Below are positions 26,906 through 36,506 of a stretch of DNA of 64,000 nucleotides, piece after piece (the stretch's first letter is position 1; each line of letters starts with the position of its first letter). Both the position numbers and the translations under genes were made by a program. This DNA is from Butyrivibrio proteoclasticus B316 (GTDB lineage: Bacteria > Bacillota > Clostridia > Lachnospirales > Lachnospiraceae). A model generated the notes under the pieces. The model was given only the letters and a program-made list of their open reading frames with translations. It was not told the DNA's origin and made no database searches. Location of the stretch: assembly GCF_000145035.1 (NCBI RefSeq), contig NC_014388.1, forward strand, positions 238,359-302,358, written 5' to 3'.

Positions 26906-29272
26906 ATGGGACAAATAGAAGAGTTGGAAAATGAGCTCAGTAGTATTCAGGCTCAGGTCAATAACATCCAGGCCAGCTTAAATAAGACCCGAAGCATGGT
27001 AAGTCTTATCAAGCAAAGCCAGAGTTCTCACGTGGCACAACTGCAAACGCAGTCGCGTTATATGCAACAAAAACAACAACCGCAGCAGGCTCAGCCACAA
27101 TCTCAGTTTAATCCGCAGTATCAGCAGGTTAATCCACAGCCGCAGATACAACAGACACCGTATCAGCAGGTGCCAACAACACCGCAGTACAGACAAGTAC
27201 AGCCGCAGGCTCAGGCACAGCCTCAGTACCAAAATGTACATCCGCAGTATCAACAGGCTAATCAGCCATATAACCAGACTCAGCCGAGGCCTGCACAGGC
27301 AACACAATATCAGCAGCCTGTTTACAGAACTGTTCAACCGCAGCAGTCTAATAACAGACAGGTTGTAGTACAGCCCGGAGCATATAATCACGCCGGCAGC
27401 AAGCCAAATACTTCAGAAAGTGCTGAATCCTGGATTGGTAAACATCTTATGAGCATTATGGCAAGTGTTCTTATTTTTGTCGCTCTTATCCTGTTTGCCA
27501 GCCTCATCATTCCTTATCTAAGTGATGGAATCAAGATTACTTTGATGTTTACCGTAAGCCTTGGGCTTTCAGCCTTTGCATATTTCATGCACAGGAAAAA
27601 ACCCGACAATACTTTCTATACTGCACTTTTAGCTTGTGGAATCGGGTGTAGTTACATCTCTATTCTCGTTACCAGAATATCCTTTGAAGCTATTGGCGAT
27701 ATAGGAATGTATGTGCTTATGCTCGTATGGGGTATTGCAGTTCTTTTCCTTGCAAGAAAAGAGAATTGGCTGTTCCAGATCATCAGCAACGCCGGTTTTG
27801 TCATTTCTTCTATTATGGCATTCGGAATTGATAGTGAAAAACTCATCCTCCCCCTTCTGGCATATTTGATCATTATGGGTGGTGCTCATCAGTTTATTTT
27901 CTGGAAAAATAGTCTGCAACGTAAGCTTCAGTTTGGCGTTAACCTCGCCATTTTGGCTCAATATACAGCTGTACTAAGAGTTCATTTTGATGGCGGAGCA
28001 GCATATATAATAGCATTTGTTATTATGAGTATTCTTGCTTTGGCTGCATTTTTGTACTTTACATTTGGAGACTTTATCTGTGAAAAGGCTTCAAGTCCAT
28101 ATTTTGCTTTAGCCGGTGCCGCTACTCTGGCAATAACTTATTATGGACTTATGAATGGTTTAGGTGCTCCTGACATGGCAAGAGTTTGTGGTTTGCTTGT
28201 TATAGGTGTACTTGCAGAAGTTGCAATGATAATGACCGACCGTAAGAATCCTGATAATGAAGACGCATTGTTCAGTTTGATATGGATCAGTATATGGTTT
28301 TCGATCGTAGCAATAATTGCCTTTAACTATGTCGAAACATATTATAATACAGGCATTGTTTATCTGCTGCTTGCACCACTTGCTCTTTGGGGAATCAAAT
28401 CCGGCAACAAATGCTACAAATGGCAGGCATTTGCTTTAGCTGCTGTTTTTGCCCTTATTGAAATGTGGGGCGGAATGACCTTGATATTCAGTATCATGGC
28501 CTTTGCTTATACAGTTCTTGTATTTGTAATCGAAGCCTTTATTTTGAACAATACCAAAGAGCTCAAGCTATCCTACTATATATTTACCATGGTCAACCTT
28601 CTCATTATGATGAACGCTATTTGTGGAAAATATGAGATTGCTGACGATTACAGACTGGTTCTGATGTCAGTTCCTGCAGGCCTTCTGAATGCAGCCATGA
28701 TGTTAATACACTTTGACAGGGACAATAGTGGAGAGAGCGATTTGAGCATATTAAAGCTCCTCAACGCCTTTAATATCATTGGGATGATTACCGGCCTTTA
28801 TGATATGCTTTCATCAGATAACGCTATCGCAATTGGAATCAGCCTTGTATTCACAGTTACTCTTGCAAGCATTAATCTTAAGCATCATATGGAGGGCAAG
28901 GGCGAAGAGAAGCTTTATGCAGGAATCAAATATGGAATTATACTTATTACTGCGCTATTCTGCTATGATGCAAAGGGTTACATTGCGAGCGTCGTGATCC
29001 TTGCATACGCTATAGTTTGTATCATCATAGGATTCAGCAAAAGATTTGGGGCCAAGGAACTCCGTGTTTACGGACTTATCCTGTCTATGATCTGTGTTGT
29101 TAAATTCATTATGATCGATACAACCTATGAGAACACACTTGGACATGCACTCAGCTTCCTTATCAGCGGTATTCTCTGCTTTGCAATAAGTGCTATCTAC
29201 AATCACTTTGCCAAACAGGATTTAACCGAAGATAATAACACAGCAGATCGCTCAAGCAGTGGTCAGCTGTAA
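26906..29272 (+). CDS. DUF2339-like polytopic membrane protein with Gln/Pro-rich N-terminus
   Basis: 788 residues. A short coiled coil (1-45), a Gln/Pro/Tyr-rich low-complexity linker (about 50-165), then a hydrophobic body of some 20 membrane segments from about 180 to 770. The opening motif AESWIGKHLMSIMASVLIFVAL is like the start of the DUF2339 body. A GAGGAGA site precedes the ATG. Members are predicted inner-membrane proteins of unknown role. The linker is similar in composition to that of the partition protein at 58.9 kb. Confidence 0.7.
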   Translation: MGQIEELENELSSIQAQVNNIQASLNKTRSMVSLIKQSQSSHVAQLQTQSRYMQQKQQPQQAQPQSQFNPQYQQVNPQPQIQQTPYQQVPTTPQYRQVQPQAQAQPQYQNVHPQYQQANQPYNQTQPRPAQATQYQQPVYRTVQPQQSNNRQVVVQPGAYNHAGSKPNTSESAESWIGKHLMSIMASVLIFVALILFASLIIPYLSDGIKITLMFTVSLGLSAFAYFMHRKKPDNTFYTALLACGIGCSYISILVTRISFEAIGDIGMYVLMLVWGIAVLFLARKENWLFQIISNAGFVISSIMAFGIDSEKLILPLLAYLIIMGGAHQFIFWKNSLQRKLQFGVNLAILAQYTAVLRVHFDGGAAYIIAFVIMSILALAAFLYFTFGDFICEKASSPYFALAGAATLAITYYGLMNGLGAPDMARVCGLLVIGVLAEVAMIMTDRKNPDNEDALFSLIWISIWFSIVAIIAFNYVETYYNTGIVYLLLAPLALWGIKSGNKCYKWQAFALAAVFALIEMWGGMTLIFSIMAFAYTVLVFVIEAFILNNTKELKLSYYIFTMVNLLIMMNAICGKYEIADDYRLVLMSVPAGLLNAAMMLIHFDRDNSGESDLSILKLLNAFNIIGMITGLYDMLSSDNAIAIGISLVFTVTLASINLKHHMEGKGEEKLYAGIKYGIILITALFCYDAKGYIASVVILAYAIVCIIIGFSKRFGAKELRVYGLILSMICVVKFIMIDTTYENTLGHALSFLISGILCFAISAIYNHFAKQDLTEDNNTADRSSSGQL

Positions 29273-29277
29273 ACAGC

Positions 29278-29388
29278 TTATGCGCAGGAGCCTTCCTCCT
29301 TTAAGTATTTATGCACATCAATTGCCATTTCAATTGCAAATACTATTGAGAGTATGGCTAAATGGAAATGATCGATAATTCTTTTCAT
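29278..29388 (-). CDS. Small membrane-type protein (36 aa)
   Basis: 36 codons from an ATG with a strong GGAGGAAG site seven bases upstream (AGGAGG around 29396-29401). The sequence starts MKRIIDHFHLA, is hydrophobic in the middle and ends in a charged KEEGSCA. It may be a tiny membrane protein. Its stop is only five bases from the stop of the convergent DUF2339-like gene. Confidence 0.5.
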   Translation of the reverse strand: MKRIIDHFHLAILSIVFAIEMAIDVHKYLKEEGSCA

Positions 29389-29502
29389 GAATACTTCCTC
29401 CTGCAGATCTTTGATATATATTTATACGAATCAAATGATCTGCAGGCAGGAAATAAATATAGAATTCAGTTTTTTCTGAATCAGACTTCTTATGATTTTT
29501 CT

Positions 29503-30141
29503 TTAAACAGTTGAGTACCCAAATCCGTTACAAATAGCATCAACAGGAACTCCTGACTTGCAAAGCGGGCAATTATCATGACTGTAGCTTGCATACTCAG
29601 GAAAATCTCTCTTAGTGAAAAGAGCTCTGATAGGAGTATTCTCAATCTGAGTAGCAATAGAGAATACGGCTGATATCCCAACAGCCTCTCCTTTGTAGAA
29701 TCTTACAGAATCAAGCGCAGCCTGAAGAGTTCCTCCTGTAGTGACAGAGTCAATGAGAATCAGCACTTTTTTACCATCAATCATGTGCTTATTATTCTCT
29801 CTGAACATCATCTGACTGTTAACATTAGTTTCCGGTTCAGTAATGTACATTGTCTTATGTGAATTCATGGAGATAATGCCGGCCTGTGTCAGCTTATCAG
29901 CCATATATGCCCCTACAACTTCCATGCCATTCAGACACAGAATAGTGTCAATAACATCAGAAGCCAGATACATTTCCGCAAGTGCCTCTCCTGTCGCTCT
30001 TGCTTCCTTCATTCTGGCCTTGGTATCACACAGATCCATGTAGTAGTTTACATGAGAATGTGGTGTTACAAAGTGTCCGGGTGTAATTCTGAGAATAACA
30101 TCACTGTGTCCTGAATACTCAATCTTATTGTAATTCTGCAT
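29503..30141 (-). CDS. Phosphoribosyltransferase-family protein (PyrE-like)
   Basis: 212 residues with a type I PRTase core. The PRPP-binding loop is VLILIDSVTTGGT near residues 126-138, close to the classical LIDDVTTGGT; the second acidic residue is Ser here. The order and length resemble orotate phosphoribosyltransferase, but a CPLC pair near the C-terminus and the altered loop make the substrate uncertain. It stands alone, away from pyrimidine genes, and may be a salvage or regulatory relative. Confidence 0.75.
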   Translation of the reverse strand: MQNYNKIEYSGHSDVILRITPGHFVTPHSHVNYYMDLCDTKARMKEARATGEALAEMYLASDVIDTILCLNGMEVVGAYMADKLTQAGIISMNSHKTMYITEPETNVNSQMMFRENNKHMIDGKKVLILIDSVTTGGTLQAALDSVRFYKGEAVGISAVFSIATQIENTPIRALFTKRDFPEYASYSHDNCPLCKSGVPVDAICNGFGYSTV

Positions 30142-30225
30142 TATCTAACCTCCCCATATTATGTAGGTTAACTGAGCGTCAAATTAATAATATCATTAAA
30201 CCGTTCATATATCTACCGAATATAA

Positions 30226-30268
30226 AAGAGCCATCTGGGAATTTTTTCTAAATTCCTAAATGGCTCTT
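30226..30268 (-). terminator. Terminator hairpin after the 94-aa protein gene
   Basis: AAGAGCCAT pairs with ATGGCTCTT; the stem extends inward with further A-T pairs around a T-rich loop. TTTTATATT follows on the minus strand. Confidence 0.6.
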
Positions 30269-30272
30269 ATAA

Positions 30273-30557
30273 TTATTTTTTATCATCCTCTCGAAGCTTT
30301 TTTATACCTTCAATAGCGGTTTTATATATCATCGCCATATGTCTGGATGCAGGATCATTCATATCACATTTACTCTGCATAAGCTTAAAATGTTGCAAAG
30401 CCTCATCAATAACGGATTTAGAAATAACATATCCGTCACAATACAATGTACCTGTTTCCGGATCATACCTTGACTCTTCAAATCTTGTCTTGGCATAATC
30501 TCCTGCCCCCATACTTGCTGCGAGCTGATTTATTAAGTCTGATCTACTATCTGCCAT
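30273..30557 (-). CDS. Conserved-looking small soluble protein (94 aa)
   Basis: About 94 residues from the ATG at 30557, preceded by AGGAGA; the longer frame from 30575 contains that site. No signal peptide or membrane segment. The N-terminal half has a RYDPETGTLYCDGYVIS stretch and the C-terminal half is helical and charged. I do not recognise a family. It lies between the beta-mannosidase and PRTase genes, all on the same strand but with separate gaps. Confidence 0.55.
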   Translation of the reverse strand: MADSRSDLINQLAASMGAGDYAKTRFEESRYDPETGTLYCDGYVISKSVIDEALQHFKLMQSKCDMNDPASRHMAMIYKTAIEGIKKLREDDKK

Positions 30558-30651
30558 ACGTATCTCTCCTTTCACAGGAAGATTTTATCATAACATCGCA
30601 CGGCGAAACGTAAATTTTTTATAATATTTTGATAGTATTTTTGGCTTGCAG

Positions 30652-33126
30652 TTATAGTCTGATTCCTACAGATCTAACCCTTATTCCTTCAGGTTTTCCG
30701 CCAAGTATACGCACTCTCTTAGTACCGGCATTAAGGTCAAAGTAATTATCTGACAACAAGAGATCATCATTATCATTTCTAATCTCTATGCTCTTAGCAT
30801 AGGCCTCTGCTGAGACTACAATTTCATCGCCTTCAACAGTTACCTTGAGCTCAGGATCAGCAAACTTGAAGTGCTTAGGAGGGCAGAAAAGAACTGTTCC
30901 CTCTGATATAACATCGCCATTTTCAAGAACCTGATAGCTCACATAATTCTCATGAAGATCAGCCTGGTCCATATCTTTTTCTTCAAACCATTTAGTAGAT
31001 AAAGGCTCTACTGTGATGTTTTCTGCACCTTCTTCAATAACAGCTGCTTTTGAATTTCTCAGCTGCCATCTGACCTCAAGTTCATGGCTGTCCATAGTTT
31101 CATTCTGAACATTAAGCCTAATGGACTTTTTGATTGGATCAGCTTCGTCATTAACGCTTACTCTCTGGTCAAGATAGCCTTTCTCCTCGCAGGATATGAG
31201 GATTGGAGCAAAAAACCTCTTGGCATAATACTGAAGAGCCTTCCACCTGCCCTCATAATCAATTGAAGCCCAGGAAGCTACCGGCCAGCAATCGTTGAGC
31301 TGCCAGTATACCGTTCCCATACATCTGCCTCTATTCCTGCGGAAATGTTCAACCCCATATCTGATAGCTTCTGCCTGTAATAGCTGTGAATAATATACCA
31401 GTTCCTCAAGACTTTCAGGATAAAGGAATGTCTGGCTCATATAGTTCATGATCTTACCGTTAGCTGCGTTGTTACGCTGATGCTTCTCCATCACATAGGA
31501 AAAGATATTGCGATCTTCCGGCTCGGTGAAAGTCTCAATCGTCTTGACTGAAGGGAATGACTGGAAACCAAACTCTGACAGATATCTGAAATGGAACTGA
31601 CGATATGCTGTAAATGGCTGATTACCATGCCAAACTTCCCAGTAATGGGCATCTCCTCTGCTCTCATCGTTAGGATCATCAAATCCTCCGCCTGATGAAG
31701 GGCTTGCAGGCCAATAATAAGTCTGTGGATCCAAAGTCTTTAGAAGCTTAGGGAAAAGATATTCGTACATTTTGACATAGTCAGATTTGAGCGTAAACTT
31801 AGCTCCCCAATGCTCCTGTCCCACAAAGAGCTCCATTTCGTTATTGCCGCACCATAGGCCAAGACTCGCATGATGACGGAGTCTCTCAACATTCTGGGAA
31901 ACTTCTTCAATAATATTCTTCTCGAAATCTTCTGTAAGCCTGTATACAGCGCAGGCAAACATAAGATCCTGCCAAACTACAAGTCCAAGTTCATCGCAGA
32001 TATCATAGAAATCATCTTCCGGATAGTATCCGCCGCCCCATACTCTTATGCAGTTAAAATGTGAATCTGCGCAGTGCTGCAAGAGCTGCCTTGTACGTTC
32101 CTTATTAACTCTGCTAAGGATATTGTCCTGTGGAATATAATCAGCACCCATGGCGAATATCTTAATGCCATTTACTACATGACAGAATTCCTCGCCATAT
32201 TCATCCTTTTCTCTGGAGATAGTCATTGTCCTAAGACCTATTCTCTTCTCCCAAACATCAAGGAGTTCACCTTCACTATCCTTAAGTTCAACTCTTACTG
32301 TATAAAGAGGCTGTTTGCCATATCCGTTTGGCCACCACAGCTGAGGATTCTCAATAGCTATGCTATATGGAGCGCCTACATTAGTAGCAATCTCTTTTCC
32401 CTCAGGATCAGTAACAGTAACAGTTGTTATGCATTTATTCAATAAATTACGGTAATCAGTTGCAGACTCAAAGGCACAATGCGCAGCCCTGTACTTATGA
32501 TCCACTGTAAGTGTGACCTTGCCGTCCTCATGATCCTGTATAACATATACATCATATAGTCTTGCCTTTTTCACTCCGACAAGGCTTACCGGTCTCATGA
32601 TGCCTGCATCGGGCAGTCTTGGGCCCCAATCCCATCCAAACATGTAATGAGCCTTACGAAGCTTTGGAAATCCCTTGGAACAGTCCTCAGAGCCAAGAAC
32701 GGGGTCATTTTCGAATTCTTTTTTAATAAAGGCATTAGGAGAGTGGAAAACAATTCTAAGCTCATTTTGGGCCTTTAAACTGTCTTTTACACCATATTCA
32801 AATGTCCTGTGCATATTACATACACTGTCCACCAGATTACCGTTCAGATAAATATCTGCAACGGTATCAAGCATCTCAAATTTGAGCAGGACTTCATCGC
32901 AGTCCATAAGCTCATCACCCTTTGGCAGCGCAAAGTTCATGCGGTACTCATAATCATAGTCCATGAGTCTTAGAGCCTTGTCCTCATTATCTCTGTAATA
33001 TGGATCTTCCATCAATCCATTATCAAGCAGGTCCGTATATACAGTCCCGGGAACAGTTGCCTTATACCACTTATCCTGGTCTGTTCTACGCATTTCCCAA
33101 TTATCATGCAAATACCTTGTAATCAT
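30652..33126 (-). CDS. GH2 beta-mannosidase
   Basis: 824 residues with no signal peptide, so cytoplasmic. Order: sugar-binding jelly roll (about 1-180, with GWDWGPRLPDAGI), Ig-like domain (about 190-300), TIM barrel (about 310-600) and C-terminal beta domains. The acid/base Glu is E430 in LWCGNNEME and the nucleophile Glu is E518 in YLSEFGFQ, both as in GH2 beta-mannosidases. RVWGGGYYPEDDFYD is also typical. It releases mannose from beta-1,4-manno-oligosaccharides; manA at 51.4 kb would feed the product onward after phosphorylation. Confidence 0.9.
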   Translation of the reverse strand: MITRYLHDNWEMRRTDQDKWYKATVPGTVYTDLLDNGLMEDPYYRDNEDKALRLMDYDYEYRMNFALPKGDELMDCDEVLLKFEMLDTVADIYLNGNLVDSVCNMHRTFEYGVKDSLKAQNELRIVFHSPNAFIKKEFENDPVLGSEDCSKGFPKLRKAHYMFGWDWGPRLPDAGIMRPVSLVGVKKARLYDVYVIQDHEDGKVTLTVDHKYRAAHCAFESATDYRNLLNKCITTVTVTDPEGKEIATNVGAPYSIAIENPQLWWPNGYGKQPLYTVRVELKDSEGELLDVWEKRIGLRTMTISREKDEYGEEFCHVVNGIKIFAMGADYIPQDNILSRVNKERTRQLLQHCADSHFNCIRVWGGGYYPEDDFYDICDELGLVVWQDLMFACAVYRLTEDFEKNIIEEVSQNVERLRHHASLGLWCGNNEMELFVGQEHWGAKFTLKSDYVKMYEYLFPKLLKTLDPQTYYWPASPSSGGGFDDPNDESRGDAHYWEVWHGNQPFTAYRQFHFRYLSEFGFQSFPSVKTIETFTEPEDRNIFSYVMEKHQRNNAANGKIMNYMSQTFLYPESLEELVYYSQLLQAEAIRYGVEHFRRNRGRCMGTVYWQLNDCWPVASWASIDYEGRWKALQYYAKRFFAPILISCEEKGYLDQRVSVNDEADPIKKSIRLNVQNETMDSHELEVRWQLRNSKAAVIEEGAENITVEPLSTKWFEEKDMDQADLHENYVSYQVLENGDVISEGTVLFCPPKHFKFADPELKVTVEGDEIVVSAEAYAKSIEIRNDNDDLLLSDNYFDLNAGTKRVRILGGKPEGIRVRSVGIRL

Positions 33127-33320
33127 ATAGTTTCCTTTCTCATTGTGCTCCTGAGAGCATCATGGATCATGGCCTAACATGCCTTTTTCATTATATCTCA
33201 TTTGTAATATAAATCATTCAAATAATCTTCATTTTTTCATAGAAATAAGATAAGATATAGGTGTTGTGGGATTCAGAAAATGGAAACGCGCAATTTTAGA
33301 GTTTTTTAAGGGGATTATTA

Positions 33321-33845
33321 ATGGGAAAAAGATCAATCAGAGAAAATAAGAACATTTACTTCGAGAGCCGCGAGGAAGCAGGACTTACCAGAGCACAGGC
33401 CAGTGAACTCATCGGAACTATCAGCGAGAGCCGACTTGAAAAAATGGAAACCGGCAAGACTGCCATTTATCCTGAGGATGTTGTTGATATGGCCGCAGCC
33501 TACAAGAAGCCCGAGCTTTGTAACTATTATTGCACGCACGAATGCAGGATTGGCCAGGAATCCGTTCCAGAAGTCAAGGCTGCTTCTCTTTCAGAAATAG
33601 TTTTGGGAATGCTTTCTGCACTTAATTCTCTCGATAGACAGAAAGACCGTCTCATCGACATTACAGCTGATGGCGAAATTACTGAGGATGAGCTTCCTGA
33701 TTTTGTCAGGATCCAGGAACAGCTTGATCAGATCGATCTTACTGTAGAATCACTCAAGCTCTGGATGGCCAGCACAATTGCCGAAGGCAAGATAGACAAG
33801 AAGGTTTTAAAGGAAGCGACAGACAAATACCGCATCAAAAAATAA
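33321..33845 (+). CDS. XRE-type helix-turn-helix protein
   Basis: 174 residues. An HTH region (about 10-60; LTRAQASELIGTISESRLEKMETG) is followed by a Cys-containing turn (CNYYCTHEC near 65-73) and a helical C-terminal domain (about 85-165). The Cys trio might bind a metal or sense redox. AAGGGG precedes the ATG. It is monocistronic with a strong terminator. Targets cannot be inferred. Confidence 0.75.
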   Translation: MGKRSIRENKNIYFESREEAGLTRAQASELIGTISESRLEKMETGKTAIYPEDVVDMAAAYKKPELCNYYCTHECRIGQESVPEVKAASLSEIVLGMLSALNSLDRQKDRLIDITADGEITEDELPDFVRIQEQLDQIDLTVESLKLWMASTIAEGKIDKKVLKEATDKYRIKK

Positions 33846-33867
33846 TGATAATGAGCTTTTAGCCAAA

Positions 33868-33904
33868 AAACCTGCCAGGGATCAAATCCCTGGCAGGTTT
33901 ATTA
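33868..33904. terminator. Intrinsic terminator after the XRE gene
   Basis: A perfect 15-bp stem (AAACCTGCCAGGGAT and its complement, 33868-33900) with a 3-base loop, followed by ATTATTAT. The A tract on the other side could serve the convergent CheY-like gene. Confidence 0.85.
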
Positions 33905-33926
33905 TTATATCTTATTATTCAGATAA

Positions 33927-34301
33927 TTACTCATCTGCATTGTCGAACACTTTATTAACCGCAGTGATCACATCGGAAGCTGTAAAAGGTTTGATCACAA
34001 AATCCTTGGCTCCTCTTTTAATTGCCATAACGATCATGTTCTCATACTTCTGATCAGAGCACATGATAACATTTGCCTTGGAATCATACTTGATAACTTC
34101 TGTTAGCGCATCAATTCCATTCATTTTAGGCATATTGATATCCAGGATCATAAGGTCAGGATTCTTTTCCTTATAGAATTCAACAGCCTGAACCCCATCT
34201 GTAGCCTCTCCGATGATCTGGTATTTTTCCGGATCAAGCGCAGATTTCAGCATTTCTCTCATAAAGGTCGTATCATCAGCTATCAGAATTTTTCTTTTCA
34301 T
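33927..34301 (-). CDS. Single-domain response regulator (CheY-like)
   Basis: About 124 residues from the ATG at 34301 (AGGAGG nine bases upstream). A lone receiver domain: acidic pair near 8-9 (IADDTTFMR), phospho-acceptor Asp in LMILDINMPKMNG, Ser/Thr position in IMCSDQ and conserved Lys in VIKPF. It resembles CheY and the chemotaxis/development single-domain regulators. No cognate kinase or chemotaxis gene is adjacent. Confidence 0.85.
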   Translation of the reverse strand: MKRKILIADDTTFMREMLKSALDPEKYQIIGEATDGVQAVEFYKEKNPDLMILDINMPKMNGIDALTEVIKYDSKANVIMCSDQKYENMIVMAIKRGAKDFVIKPFTASDVITAVNKVFDNADE

Positions 34302-34406
34302 AAGTAAGGGCCTCCTTAAGGAATATACTACCAAATATATTATGGCTACAAATACGTTTATTTTTCAAATAAAATATTGATAAAATGTCTCCAAAAATAT
34401 ATTGTG

Positions 34407-35453
34407 TTATTCCCCAATATCCTGTACAGGATATACGACGCCGTCTATTTCAACTTCTGTCACATCATCAATAGAACTAAAAAGCTTTTCGTCAACATAG
34501 TTGAACTTATCAGGTTTCATTCCCTCAACAAGCATCTCAACAAGTGCCTTTACTCTTGGGCCATGAAGCGGATTGCACTCAGCTATGCAGGATATTTTTC
34601 CTTCCTTGGCATAATCAAGCGCCTCTTTATTGACTCCGTCAAAGGAAACTACCATGATCTCGCCGTTTTTGATATTGGGCCCTGCCTTTTTTCCTGCCGC
34701 CTCAATCGCATCAATTGCACCGATCGCCTCATTATCATTCTCACAATAGACAACATTGATATTATCAAAGCGCTTCAAAAGACCTGACATTACCTCTCTG
34801 CCCTTGGTCTCGGTAAAATCTCCGGTAACCTCCGCCATCAGATCCCAGCCGTTTTCTCTGGCTGCATTAGCAAGTCCTCTTGTTCGGCCGATCTGTGCAG
34901 TTGATCCAATTGTCCCCTGAATATTTACAATATGCAGCTCATCAGCTTTCATACCGATGGTCTCTGTATATTTCTGTATCCAGGCCGCCATTTTGCGCCC
35001 TTCCAGCTCAAAATCAGATCCGACCCAGCAGGAATACAGATTTTTATCCGGAACATCTACCCTTCTGTCAACCAGTATTACCGGAATTCCTGCATCCCTT
35101 GCCTCTCCCAGAACAGAATCCCAGCCGCTCTCTGTAACAGGTGCCAGGACAATATAGTCCACTTCCTGCTGTATAAACGTCCTGATAGCAGTGATCTGAT
35201 TAACCTGCTTCTGCTGACCGTTCTTGTAAATGAGGTTATAACCTTCCTCAGGTACAAAGGCGGACTGCATCGATACTGTATTTGCACTTCTCCAGTCAGA
35301 TTCAGCCCCTAACTGAGAAAAACCTATTGTTATAAGGTTCTTTTCTTCGGCTGTCTCTTCACCATTATCCTTCTGAATGCTACTGCTCCCGCAACCGGCT
35401 ATCATTGCCACTGACAGGAGCAGCCCCATCGCTAACTTAGCAAATTTATTCAT
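34407..35453 (-). CDS. Sugar ABC transporter binding lipoprotein (YtfQ-like), last gene of the importer operon
   Basis: 348 residues. Lipobox IAGC (Cys near 21), then a Peripla_BP_4 fold closest in motifs to E. coli YtfQ, the galactofuranose-binding protein: TIGFSQLGAESDWRSAN, GQQKQVNQITAIRTF, LAPVTESGWDSVL and DRRVDV. It is 12 bases after permease 1. Another binding protein of the same type is at the other end of the cluster (39248-40240), so the importer may accept two ligands. Confidence 0.88.
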   Translation of the reverse strand: MNKFAKLAMGLLLSVAMIAGCGSSSIQKDNGEETAEEKNLITIGFSQLGAESDWRSANTVSMQSAFVPEEGYNLIYKNGQQKQVNQITAIRTFIQQEVDYIVLAPVTESGWDSVLGEARDAGIPVILVDRRVDVPDKNLYSCWVGSDFELEGRKMAAWIQKYTETIGMKADELHIVNIQGTIGSTAQIGRTRGLANAARENGWDLMAEVTGDFTETKGREVMSGLLKRFDNINVVYCENDNEAIGAIDAIEAAGKKAGPNIKNGEIMVVSFDGVNKEALDYAKEGKISCIAECNPLHGPRVKALVEMLVEGMKPDKFNYVDEKLFSSIDDVTEVEIDGVVYPVQDIGE

Positions 35454-35465
35454 AAAAAGATTATC

Positions 35466-36506
35466 CTAACCCTTTAATGCTTTTTGCTTCTGAACCATTA
35501 CAACACTCTGGATGATAAGGAAAATACACAACATAGCCGCAATAGTAATTCCAGTCCACCATGCATCATCAAGTCCTGCTGATGCAACAATATTCTGGAT
35601 CGTACACAGCGACAATACTCCGAAAAATGTTCCGATCAGATTACCTACACCACCTGTAAGCATTGTTCCGCCAATAATTGAAGATGCAATCGCATTCATT
35701 TCCATACCCATTGCATGGCTTGCAGATCCTGAACCTACATGAAGGAAATATACATATCCTGCAATTCCGGCCAGAAGACTACAAATAACATGTGACAGGA
35801 ACTTAGTTCTCTTAACATTGATGCCCAGCATAAGTGCGCTCTGTTTGTTGCCGCCTACTGCATAAAAGCTACGTCCAAGCTTGGTCCAGCGAAGCACTAC
35901 AAACAATAATATCACAATTACCAGGGCTACAATCAATCCAATTTCAACATAAGCAGGAATAAATACCCCTTTTCTGCTGTATGATCCAAGGCCCGGAACA
36001 ACTATCTTTGTATCCTTGAGTGCTACAAACTCAGGATTTTCTACGTTAAATGGTGCTGTATTAACGATAGTTGTCATACCTCTTGCAAAAAACATACCGG
36101 CAAGCGATACGATAAATGGCTGAATATCAAGGTATGCAACCAAAAATCCCTGAACCAGTCCGTATAATAGTCCAATACCGAGTGCGATACATACCGAACC
36201 AAGAATGCTTCCATTATGTTTATCAAGGTATACAGCGCAGCACATAGATACAAGCGCCACAACGCCGCCAACCGAGATATCAATACCACCTGATATCATT
36301 ACTATGCTGAGCCCTACTGACGTAATGATAAGAGCCGCATTAGCATTCAGGATGTTAAAAAACATCTGAGGCTTGGTAAAACCGCCTCCCTGGAAAATAA
36401 TTGCTCCTAAATACATTGCAAAGAATATTACTATCGTAATGATCAGAAGGAGATTCGTGTCATTTATCCTTGTAAATATACTGCCTTTTTCACTTGTCTT
36501 TTTCAT
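35466..36506 (-). CDS. Sugar ABC transporter permease (RbsC family, YjfF/YtfT-like)
   Basis: 346 residues with about eight to ten hydrophobic segments and the BPD_transp_2 pattern (SVGLSIVMISGGIDISVGG near the start, GGTMLTGGVGNLIGTFFG near the end). AGGAGG precedes the ATG, which overlaps the previous stop (TAATG). It forms a heterodimer channel with the second permease. Confidence 0.9.
   Translation of the reverse strand: MKKTSEKGSIFTRINDTNLLLIITIVIFFAMYLGAIIFQGGGFTKPQMFFNILNANAALIITSVGLSIVMISGGIDISVGGVVALVSMCCAVYLDKHNGSILGSVCIALGIGLLYGLVQGFLVAYLDIQPFIVSLAGMFFARGMTTIVNTAPFNVENPEFVALKDTKIVVPGLGSYSRKGVFIPAYVEIGLIVALVIVILLFVVLRWTKLGRSFYAVGGNKQSALMLGINVKRTKFLSHVICSLLAGIAGYVYFLHVGSGSASHAMGMEMNAIASSIIGGTMLTGGVGNLIGTFFGVLSLCTIQNIVASAGLDDAWWTGITIAAMLCIFLIIQSVVMVQKQKALKG

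Noticed and set aside
29503..30141. Naming the PRTase gene pyrE
   Set aside because: The PRPP loop is LIDSVTTGGT rather than LIDDVTTGGT, it is isolated from pyrimidine genes and carries an extra CPLC pair; family membership is all that can be supported.
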